In this document: positions 57,775 to 64,000 of the stretch, piece after piece
Numbering within the stretch: position 1 is the first letter of the stretch
Layout: each line of letters starts with the position of its first letter
Source: Chryseobacterium sp. GVT01B
GTDB lineage: Bacteria; Bacteroidota; Bacteroidia; Flavobacteriales; Weeksellaceae
DNA: 64,000 nt
Assembly: GCF_019970045.1 (NCBI RefSeq)
Contig: NZ_JAHXYI010000003.1
Location: 620,001 to 684,000, forward strand
Reading direction: 5' to 3'
Program-made: the position numbers and the translations under genes
Notes under the pieces: generated by a model
What the model was told of the DNA's origin: nothing
Databases searched by the model: none
What the model saw: only the letters and a program-made list of their open reading frames with translations

Positions 57775-59805
57775 ATGAAATTCTTTAATTCCAGCACAAA
57801 CTTTGAGTCAGTTCTTAAAAAATATTTTTCTTTTAAGAACGAAACCCTTTCTTTAGAGCCCTTTGCAGAGTTTTTAGAGACTATCAAAGAGGCAGACTTT
57901 ACAGATGTGCTCAATTTTTTCAGAAGCAATCCTAATTTTGCTGAGAACTTTAAACACTATATCCACAATATTTTCAGAGGAAGACCTTTCAATCTTTCGT
58001 TGACGGAGGCTAATATTCTTTCAGAAAATGCCTTCTTTCCGGAGCTTAAAAAAAGAATCCTGAACAAGGTTTTACCACCTGTTGAAAACGAAAAGACGGT
58101 GTGGTTTATGATTGACAATGTGAGTCTTAGACCTAAGAAAGATCTGAGATATCTGCATAATCTTCCTGAAAACGAGATTGACGAATTTTTAAACATGCTG
58201 GGTGCTTCAGATTTTATCCTGAAACCCAATGTGAAAAAAGAACTCATTTTCTCTATGAATATTCTTTCCTGGAGGGTTACGGGGATGGCTATGGAAGTGG
58301 AAGTGGTGAGAATGGCTCCGCAGTACAGAAATCTGGACAATCCGTTTCTTGCCCTTCAGAATGAGCTGGAAACATTAGCAGATGATCTGGAAAAAGACCC
58401 TGAACTTCAGCTTCATTCCAAAGACAGCAGATATAAACAGATTAAAATCTATGCAGAACAATGCCAGGAATTTGTAAATATTGCTTTTAAAAATTCTGCC
58501 AAATATGGTATTTCCGGAAAAATTAACCAATCCCTGCTTAAGATCCGCCAGCAGACTGAACGAATTTATGATATTGTGCAGTTATTGGTCATTGATACTG
58601 AAGAAGATGTTCTGATAAAATCTAAACAGTTGATCTTTAATATTCTGAGCTACAAATCTCATAAAAACAATATTTCTGATCTGATCAACGATAGTACAAG
58701 GCTGATTTCCCATCTTATTACCAATCATACCGCAGAAGCCGGGGCTCATTACATCACCTCTACCCGGAAAGAGTATATGACGATGTTCTACAAAGCGAGT
58801 GGTGGTGGAATCATTGTAGGAGCACTTTGTGTTCTGAAAATGCTGTACGGGTATATCCCGGGAAGTGATTTTTCACACGCTTTTCTATACTCGATGAACT
58901 ATGCAATGGGATTTGTGATGATCTATCTGATGGGTTTTACCCTTGCTACAAAACAGCCGGCAATGACAGCTGCTACCATGACAAAAGTATTGTCTGAGGA
59001 AGGAAAGACCCAAAGAAACAATACAGAATTTGCCCATTTGGTATCCAAATTATTCCGAAGTCAGTTTATTGCCTTTGTAGGAAATGTGCTGCTTGCTTTT
59101 CCGGTGGCGCTTGCCATTATTTACGGACTGGATGTGTTTTTCTCACAAAATCTGGCAGTAGACAGATCAGATAAATTATTAAAAGACCTTGACCCTTTTA
59201 AATCAAAAGCGATTCTCCATGCAAGTATAGCCGGTTTTTATCTTTTTATTTCAGGGATTATTTCAGGGAATATCGGGAACAATTCCGTGTTTTACCAGAT
59301 TCCGGAAAGAATTGCCAAAAACCTTTCAATCAGAAGTTTTTTCGGAAAGAAATTCGCAAAAGGACTTTCAAAATATTATGCTAAAAACTGGCCTGGAATT
59401 GTTTCTAACTTTTGGTTCGGGGTGTTCCTTGGAGCAACAGCTCCGGTAGGGATGTTTTTCGGCCTCGATTTAGATATCAGACACATTACTTTTGCTGCCG
59501 GTAACTTTGCATTGGGACTTTATGGAAAAGATTTTTCAGTAGACTCCTATACTTTCTGGATGTCTTTTGTAACGGTTTTCCTGATTGGTTTTTTCAACTT
59601 CCTGGTAAGTTTTAGTCTATCCATGTTCCTGGCATTCCGATCCCGAAAGATGAATTTCGGACAGGTAAGTGAGATTTATAAAGAGATTTTCAGATATTTT
59701 ACGAAACATCCCCTGAAATTCTTCCTTCCATTAAGCTCACGACTGGATAAAAAGGCAGATGATCTTATGAGCAGTACCATTTCCAATAAATCTGAAGAAC
59801 ATTAA
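57775..59805 (+). CDS. Gcr-like membrane protein (annotated as site-specific recombinase)
   Basis: A large protein of 676 residues. The N-terminal half (about 1-335) is soluble and helical. The C-terminal half has about six or seven membrane helices (for example GGGIIVGALCVLKMLYGYI, MGFVMIYLMGFTLATKQPAM and FIAFVGNVLLAFPVALAIIYG) with a conserved KQPAMTAATMTKVL block. This matches the COG4389 family, named after the gonococcal Gcr 'crossover recombinase'. The protein has no integrase or resolvase catalytic motif and is a multi-span membrane protein, so the recombinase name is doubtful. Its real function is unknown. Confidence 0.8.
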   Translation: MKFFNSSTNFESVLKKYFSFKNETLSLEPFAEFLETIKEADFTDVLNFFRSNPNFAENFKHYIHNIFRGRPFNLSLTEANILSENAFFPELKKRILNKVLPPVENEKTVWFMIDNVSLRPKKDLRYLHNLPENEIDEFLNMLGASDFILKPNVKKELIFSMNILSWRVTGMAMEVEVVRMAPQYRNLDNPFLALQNELETLADDLEKDPELQLHSKDSRYKQIKIYAEQCQEFVNIAFKNSAKYGISGKINQSLLKIRQQTERIYDIVQLLVIDTEEDVLIKSKQLIFNILSYKSHKNNISDLINDSTRLISHLITNHTAEAGAHYITSTRKEYMTMFYKASGGGIIVGALCVLKMLYGYIPGSDFSHAFLYSMNYAMGFVMIYLMGFTLATKQPAMTAATMTKVLSEEGKTQRNNTEFAHLVSKLFRSQFIAFVGNVLLAFPVALAIIYGLDVFFSQNLAVDRSDKLLKDLDPFKSKAILHASIAGFYLFISGIISGNIGNNSVFYQIPERIAKNLSIRSFFGKKFAKGLSKYYAKNWPGIVSNFWFGVFLGATAPVGMFFGLDLDIRHITFAAGNFALGLYGKDFSVDSYTFWMSFVTVFLIGFFNFLVSFSLSMFLAFRSRKMNFGQVSEIYKEIFRYFTKHPLKFFLPLSSRLDKKADDLMSSTISNKSEEH

Positions 59806-59813
59806 TTAAAATA

Positions 59814-59841
59814 AAAAATGCTACCCTCGGGTAGCATTTTT
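59814..59841. terminator. bidirectional terminator between the Gcr-like and DUF721 genes
   Basis: AAAATGCTACCC and GGGTAGCATTTT form a near-continuous perfect stem with a tight loop. The convergent genes on both sides can use it. Confidence 0.88.
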
Positions 59842-59863
59842 CTATAGATATACATTTTTGTCT

Positions 59864-60157
59864 TTATAGTATCTGAAGGTCATGAAATTTTTCTTCTCCA
59901 AATTTATCCTGAAACTTTTTCAGATAAAAGCTTTTCCGCATTTTAAAATCATGTTTCAGTAAAGGAGAATCAATCTTAATAATAATAATTTGGTTTTCTA
60001 TATTCACACTTCTTATTTCGTTGAAAAGACTTTCATCAAGATAATCCTCGAGGAAATCTTTAATGTCAAAAGCAACAAGTTTATGTTCAAAACCATAAAT
60101 CCTGGCAAAAGATTTCACCAGTTCGGAGGATTGATATTCACGTTTTTTCTTCTTCAT
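59864..60157 (-). CDS. DUF721 domain-containing protein
   Basis: A small protein of 97 residues. DUF721-like features are an N-terminal basic stretch (KKKKREYQSSELVKSF), a central IIIIKIDSPLLKHDFKMRKSF, and a C-terminal KKFQDKFGEEKFHDLQIL. The family includes the helicase-loader-related DciA proteins and is commonly found next to recF. In Bacteroidota it usually follows recF directly; here a four-helix-bundle gene lies between. A DNA-replication link is an inference from family and position. Confidence 0.8.
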   Translation of the reverse strand: MKKKKREYQSSELVKSFARIYGFEHKLVAFDIKDFLEDYLDESLFNEIRSVNIENQIIIIKIDSPLLKHDFKMRKSFYLKKFQDKFGEEKFHDLQIL

Positions 60158-60234
60158 AGCTGAGGTTCGGGTTTCGGGTTGCGTGATTCGGGGTTATGGA
60201 ATTCAGGTCTTGGGTTTCGAGTTTTTTCTATTTT
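60158..60234. repeat. degenerate GGGTTTCGG-type short repeat
   Basis: Short tandem-like words (GGTTCGGGTTTCGGGTTGCG, then GATTCGGGG, then TTGGGTTTCGAG) lie immediately downstream of the four-helix-bundle gene. They contrast with the AT-rich surroundings. They could mark the edge of an inserted cassette. Confidence 0.5.
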
Positions 60235-60612
60235 TTATTGTAGATTGTTTTTATTCCAATTTTCTATGACCCATTTTTTATAAATATTAAGTTTTCCACC
60301 TAGTGTATTATATGAATTTCTTAATGTTTCAAATTCTGAAGAAGAATTGGGGTATAAGATGATAATTTTTTCTAAATGATTAATTGTTTCATCATTACTT
60401 GCATGGCTATAAATCAGGAAGCGAATGTAGTCATTTCTGTAAGATGATCTTCCATAACCTTCTACAATATTCGTAATCACTGAATCGGAAGATCTTCTCA
60501 GCTGGCTGCCTAATTCAAAAAGTTCATATTTAGGGAGAAGAAACGATGCTTTATGTATTTTTAAAAATAATTCAAAAGCTAATTTGTAAATTTCCAAGTT
60601 TCTATAACTCAT
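60235..60612 (-). CDS. four-helix-bundle protein (S23 / 23S rRNA intervening-sequence type)
   Basis: A protein of 125 residues of the S23-like family: RNLEIYKLAFELFLKIHKAS in helix 1, LGSQLRRSSDSVITNIVEGY with the family's conserved R-R-S and N-I-x-E-G residues in helix 2, and RNDYIRFLIYSHASNDETI. The family was first seen in intervening sequences of 23S rRNA genes and also occurs as stand-alone genes that appear sporadically, like small mobile cassettes. It may bind RNA, but no activity is established. It splits the recF/DUF721 pair and is flanked by short repeats downstream. Confidence 0.85.
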   Translation of the reverse strand: MSYRNLEIYKLAFELFLKIHKASFLLPKYELFELGSQLRRSSDSVITNIVEGYGRSSYRNDYIRFLIYSHASNDETINHLEKIIILYPNSSSEFETLRNSYNTLGGKLNIYKKWVIENWNKNNLQ

Positions 60613-60717
60613 ATTATTTGTGTTTTTAGGATATTAAGTTAAGATAAAAAGCATTTCGATGATAAATAAATTTTTATCGTAACAGATAAAGCTCGCATCC
60701 CGTACCTCGTATCGGCG

Positions 60718-61797
60718 CTACACCTCAAAAATAATACTTTCCTCGTTGATTTTCTTTACTACACTTTCAGTTCTTTCTCTGTGGGTATCAGTAATGAATA
60801 TCTGTCCGAAACTTTCACGATTAACAAGTTCAATTAACTGTGAAACTCTCGTGTCATCAAGCTTATCAAAAATATCGTCCAGTAAAAGAATAGGTGTTTT
60901 TTTGGTAAGTTCTTTCACAAGACTCATCTGAGCCAGTTTTAAAGAAATCAGAAATGACTTTTGCTGACCCTGAGATCCTATTTTTTTGATTAAAACATGG
61001 TCCATTTCAAAAAGAAGATCATCCTTATGGATTCCTTTTGAGGTATAGGTGAGCATACGGTCTCTTTCAATGCTTTCTTTTAAAAGATTTTCAAAAGAAT
61101 CTTCCAATAAATGAGATTCATAAATAACAGACACGGTTTCTTTCCCACCGGAAATAATCTGATAGAAATTCTGAACGATAGGGTTGAGCTGTTCTACAAA
61201 CTCTTTTCTTTTCTTAAAAATTTTGGTCCCGAATCGGGTAATCGGGTCATCATAGATTTCCAGTGAATCCTTATCCCATGTTCTGTTCTTGGCAAAATAT
61301 TTCAGTAAAGCATTTCGCTGCTGAATTGTTTTCTGATATTGGATGAGGTCAAAAAGATATTCTGAATCCGTTTGAGAGATCATAGAATCCAGAAACTTTC
61401 GTCGGCTTTCCCCGGAATCTGAAATGAGATTGGAGTCATACGGAGAAATCATAACACTCGGAAGGTAGCCGATATGGTCTGCAAGCCTGTCATAGCTCTT
61501 ATCATTCTTTTTGATCACCTTTTTAGCCTCTTTGGGCTGGGTAATTCTGATGATATCTTCGCTGTCCTCATTCTGAATTTCAGCATCAAGCGTAAAGAAA
61601 TCTTCTTCTCTTTTAATATTATTCGCATCTGTATTTCCCAGAAAACTTTTTCCTACAGATAAATAATGCAGGGCGTCAAGAATATTGGTCTTTCCCACAC
61701 CGTTATTACCCACAAAGCAATTGATCTGTGGTGAAAATTCAAATTTTTTTTCAGAGTGGTTTTTGAAATTGTAGAGGGAAAGCTTCTTGATTATCAT
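60718..61797 (-). CDS. recF: DNA replication and repair protein RecF
   Basis: A protein of 359 residues, as usual for RecF. The Walker A motif INCFVGNNGVGKTN lies near residues 25-38, and the ABC-type signature is GSQGQQKSFLISLKLAQ (about 275-291). Walker B ILLLDDIFDKLDD follows about 25 residues later, and the D/H-loop region is QIFITDTHRERTES. It helps load RecA on gapped DNA. It starts four bases after the UbiA-like gene stop, so the two are probably cotranscribed. Confidence 0.95.
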   Translation of the reverse strand: MIIKKLSLYNFKNHSEKKFEFSPQINCFVGNNGVGKTNILDALHYLSVGKSFLGNTDANNIKREEDFFTLDAEIQNEDSEDIIRITQPKEAKKVIKKNDKSYDRLADHIGYLPSVMISPYDSNLISDSGESRRKFLDSMISQTDSEYLFDLIQYQKTIQQRNALLKYFAKNRTWDKDSLEIYDDPITRFGTKIFKKRKEFVEQLNPIVQNFYQIISGGKETVSVIYESHLLEDSFENLLKESIERDRMLTYTSKGIHKDDLLFEMDHVLIKKIGSQGQQKSFLISLKLAQMSLVKELTKKTPILLLDDIFDKLDDTRVSQLIELVNRESFGQIFITDTHRERTESVVKKINEESIIFEV

Positions 61798-61800
61798 TCG

Positions 61801-62556
61801 TCAAAAATACTCCATTATTAGTAAAAATAAAAAGGGAAGTGCTGAACAAGTTTCCACCCCAAATGAATAATAAGTGTCATCTCTTTTATTTTCAGAGAAA
61901 TAGACGAAAATATAAGTTATGATGCTTGACATAAAAAAAGCTAGAGCATATGCTAATTCAAGATAGAAAATAGAGATCATACTGCTGATGAAAACTAGTG
62001 CATAAGCAATGTATTTGGTATTCTGAACCCCTATCAGCATAGGAAAGGTCTTTACGGTGTCACTATTCATATCCCGGATATCAAAAGGAAGCACAAGAGC
62101 GGTGATAAAGAAAAAGCTGATCAGAAAAATAGGAATACTGAACTCCGGAAGAGTGAGCCAGCAGTTGACCAGCGCCCAAACTAAGCCGACATAAAAAACT
62201 TTCAGCAGTGGGATTTTCCGGATATAAACATCGAGAAAAAAGCTATTATAAAGCAGTCCCAATACTACAATAATGAACCACTTCAAAAGCCTTATTTCAT
62301 TATGGTTGTGAATGATTAAAAAGGCACAGATAATTCCTGCAACAGCATTGAGGACCACTATTTTGAAAAAGTGCTTGGTGTATTGGTATTTAGTATACAG
62401 ATAACCACTGAAATAAGTGATGAAAATTAATGCAAAGGTAGGGAAACGGAATGTGTTTTGCTCTTTCATAAAAAATACTGCAAAAAGAGTTCCCATAAGA
62501 GAGACATAAAGTTGGCTGTCTATGACAGTTTTTTTCAGTATTTTTAAAATGTTCAT
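61801..62556 (-). CDS. UbiA-like membrane protein
   Basis: A multi-span membrane protein of 251 residues with eight or nine hydrophobic segments. The overall spacing and a motif LPFDIRDMNSDTVKTFPMLIG resemble the second Asp-rich motif (DxxxD) and the following loop of UbiA prenyltransferases. The first Asp-rich motif (NDxxDxxxD) is not evident; the corresponding loop reads YTKYQYTKHF. It may therefore be inactive or use another substrate. It is divergent from the alpha-2-macroglobulin gene with only 18 bases between start codons. Confidence 0.65.
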   Translation of the reverse strand: MNILKILKKTVIDSQLYVSLMGTLFAVFFMKEQNTFRFPTFALIFITYFSGYLYTKYQYTKHFFKIVVLNAVAGIICAFLIIHNHNEIRLLKWFIIVVLGLLYNSFFLDVYIRKIPLLKVFYVGLVWALVNCWLTLPEFSIPIFLISFFFITALVLPFDIRDMNSDTVKTFPMLIGVQNTKYIAYALVFISSMISIFYLELAYALAFFMSSIITYIFVYFSENKRDDTYYSFGVETCSALPFLFLLIMEYF

Positions 62557-62574
62557 TTATCAAAATTAATATAT

Positions 62575-64000
62575 ATGAAAAGATTTTCCAAGATTTTTAT
62601 GCTTTTGCTTATAATGCTCAGCTTTTCAAAGGTATCCGCACAGAAATATTATGATACCCAGTGGAAAAAAGTGGCTGAAAACAGTACGAAAGGAGCTTAT
62701 AAATCTAATCTTCCCATTATTTTAGACATACAAAAACAAGCCATGAAAGAAAATAATGCATTCGAGCTGATCCGTTCTCTGAAAGCGGAGTTCAGTATTG
62801 TAAACCAAACGGTGGACGATGACCAGAACGATTCCGCTTCCCAATTTTTTAAAAAGCTTAAAGATGCAGAAGGTAAATTAAGTGGTGAAGGCAAATTGGT
62901 ATACAAAGTTTTGCTGAATGGCTTTTTCATGGATCATTACAATCAGAATTCATGGAAAATAAACGGAAGAACCAATATTAATTCTCAGGATGTTGCACAG
63001 ATTGAGACCTGGAGCAGGCTTGATTTTAAAAATTATTTGACCAAAAGCTTTCAGGAACTTGATCAGGAAAAACCTGAAATGAAAAAGATTTCTCTGGAAA
63101 AATATAAGGATATATTTTCCGGAACGGTTGATATCGCGTATTTCCCAACATTGTCTGATTGGTATGCCATAAAGAAAGTAGAGTTTTTATCTGAAAACAA
63201 TATTTTCACAAAAAATGAACTGACAGCAAACCGTACTGCAATCAATGCAACTTATGATGAACTGATTGCTCAGAATAAGGGAAATGCAAAGCTGTACTTC
63301 ATGAAAGAAAAGATTACAGAGAATTGTAACTTCAATCACTGTAAAGATAAACTTGAGCAGCTTCAGAATCTTTTAAAATCTAATGTAGAAGGAGATTATA
63401 AAGTGATGATCATGGGAGAGATCATGGATGAGCTCGTTGGCAAAAAGAAACCTAAAGAAGCTATTGCACTGGCGGCTCAGGCTAAAAATGAATATCCGAA
63501 ATCTCCATTTATTGAGAATATCAAAAGTAAAGAAGCTCAGATTGTAAATCCATATCTGACTTTAAAATATGAAGCTCAGACCCAGAATAACCTTCCGATT
63601 CATTTTGTTGCACAATATCAGAACGTGTCAGAATTTACCCTGAATATTTATGAAGTAAAAGATGATTTTACATCACTGCTTCAATATGTTCAGAACTCTT
63701 ATTCCAATACTTTTGGAAAGCTGAAAAAGAATCTGGTAAGGAAAGAAGTATTCCAGCTTCCTGATCCTAAAGATTATCAGAATCATAAAACTTCACTGGA
63801 AGTGAAACCGCTTCCTTCAGGAGTATATGTAGCAGAATTTACGGTTGCCGGAACTGACATGAAAGATTCAGACTCCAGACAGAATTTTTACTTCCTGGTA
63901 TCCGGAAACAGAATTATTTATCAGTCTAAAACAGACAGAAATCCTCTTTCTGATGAGTTAAAGTTGGTGAATAGTGAAAACGGAAAACCACTGACGAATG
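62575..64000 (+). CDS. alpha-2-macroglobulin family protein, 5' part
   Basis: An open frame of 475 codons that runs off the end of the window. The signal peptide covers about 1-23 (MLSFSKVSAQ). The first 330 residues are helical and repeat-like (KKPKEAIALAAQAKNEYPKSP). Macroglobulin-type beta-sandwich domains follow (IHFVAQYQNVSEFTLNIYEV; LPSGVYVAEFTVAG; YFLVSGNRIIYQSK). This matches the large Bacteroidota alpha-2-macroglobulin-like periplasmic proteins of about 1,800-2,000 residues; the bait region and any thioester site would lie beyond the window. The family traps proteases or supports envelope defence. The family call rests on the macroglobulin domains only. Confidence 0.8.
   Translation, partial: MKRFSKIFMLLLIMLSFSKVSAQKYYDTQWKKVAENSTKGAYKSNLPIILDIQKQAMKENNAFELIRSLKAEFSIVNQTVDDDQNDSASQFFKKLKDAEGKLSGEGKLVYKVLLNGFFMDHYNQNSWKINGRTNINSQDVAQIETWSRLDFKNYLTKSFQELDQEKPEMKKISLEKYKDIFSGTVDIAYFPTLSDWYAIKKVEFLSENNIFTKNELTANRTAINATYDELIAQNKGNAKLYFMKEKITENCNFNHCKDKLEQLQNLLKSNVEGDYKVMIMGEIMDELVGKKKPKEAIALAAQAKNEYPKSPFIENIKSKEAQIVNPYLTLKYEAQTQNNLPIHFVAQYQNVSEFTLNIYEVKDDFTSLLQYVQNSYSNTFGKLKKNLVRKEVFQLPDPKDYQNHKTSLEVKPLPSGVYVAEFTVAGTDMKDSDSRQNFYFLVSGNRIIYQSKTDRNPLSDELKLVNSENGKPLTN

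Noticed and set aside
57775..59805. Gcr-like gene as the integrase of a genomic island
   Set aside because: It is a membrane protein without integrase or resolvase motifs and sits outside the repeat-bounded segment.

Overview
The window looks like a chromosomal segment of a flavobacterium close to Chryseobacterium (Flavobacteriales, Weeksellaceae). The base composition is AT-rich. Promoters carry the Bacteroidota TAnnTTTG element, and Shine-Dalgarno sequences are largely absent. A SusC/SusD pair is present, and gene families such as DUF2911, DUF4861, PIG-L plus sodium:solute symporter and Bacteroidota-type AraC/HxlR regulators point the same way. The genus is an inference from protein style, not from a database search.

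Layout. (1) 1-10.4 kb: a hypothetical protein, then a PIG-L deacetylase / 34-residue membrane peptide / sodium:solute symporter / DUF2911 run. Next come an HxlR repressor divergent from a SnoaL-like protein, an AraC regulator, a dienelactone-type hydrolase, a sugar O-acetyltransferase and a cupin. (2) 10.8-44.3 kb: a very complete pectin utilisation supercluster. Secreted enzymes (PL10, two PL1, GH28, GH105, GH43, two CE8 methylesterases, two CE12 acetylesterases, two DUF4861 proteins, an alpha/beta hydrolase) surround a SusC/SusD importer. KdgF, KduI, KduD, UxaC, UxaB, UxaA, KdgK, a KDPG aldolase and an ExuT-like transporter form the full cytoplasmic route from galacturonate and unsaturated uronate to pyruvate and glyceraldehyde-3-phosphate. 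A LacI regulator ends the cluster. Copies of a TGCAATCGATTGCA palindrome lie near the DUF4861/PL10, PL1, susC and kduI starts and are its probable operators.

(3) 44.6-53.7 kb: the most unusual region. Three small secreted pilin-like proteins (two almost identical) are followed by a PapD-like periplasmic chaperone, a 924-residue outer-membrane beta-barrel protein with flanking beta-sandwich domains, and a 477-residue protein whose C-terminal third is homologous to the small proteins. This reads as a chaperone-usher-like surface fibre system in a phylum where classical chaperone-usher pili are not typical. A soluble histidine kinase and a NarL-type response regulator follow. (4) 54.1-64 kb: an HxlR / NmrA-like reductase pair, tRNA-Arg(ACG), a metal/cofactor substrate-binding lipoprotein, MtgA, a Gcr-like membrane protein, DUF721, a four-helix-bundle protein inserted next to recF, recF, a UbiA-like membrane protein and the 5' part of an alpha-2-macroglobulin gene.

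Two imperfect 44-bp direct repeats with tRNA-3'-end-like sequence (10580-10623 and 53833-53876) bracket the pectin and fibre regions. They are either scars of an old island or copies of a dispersed repeat. No CRISPR array, rRNA operon, transposase or integrase was seen.
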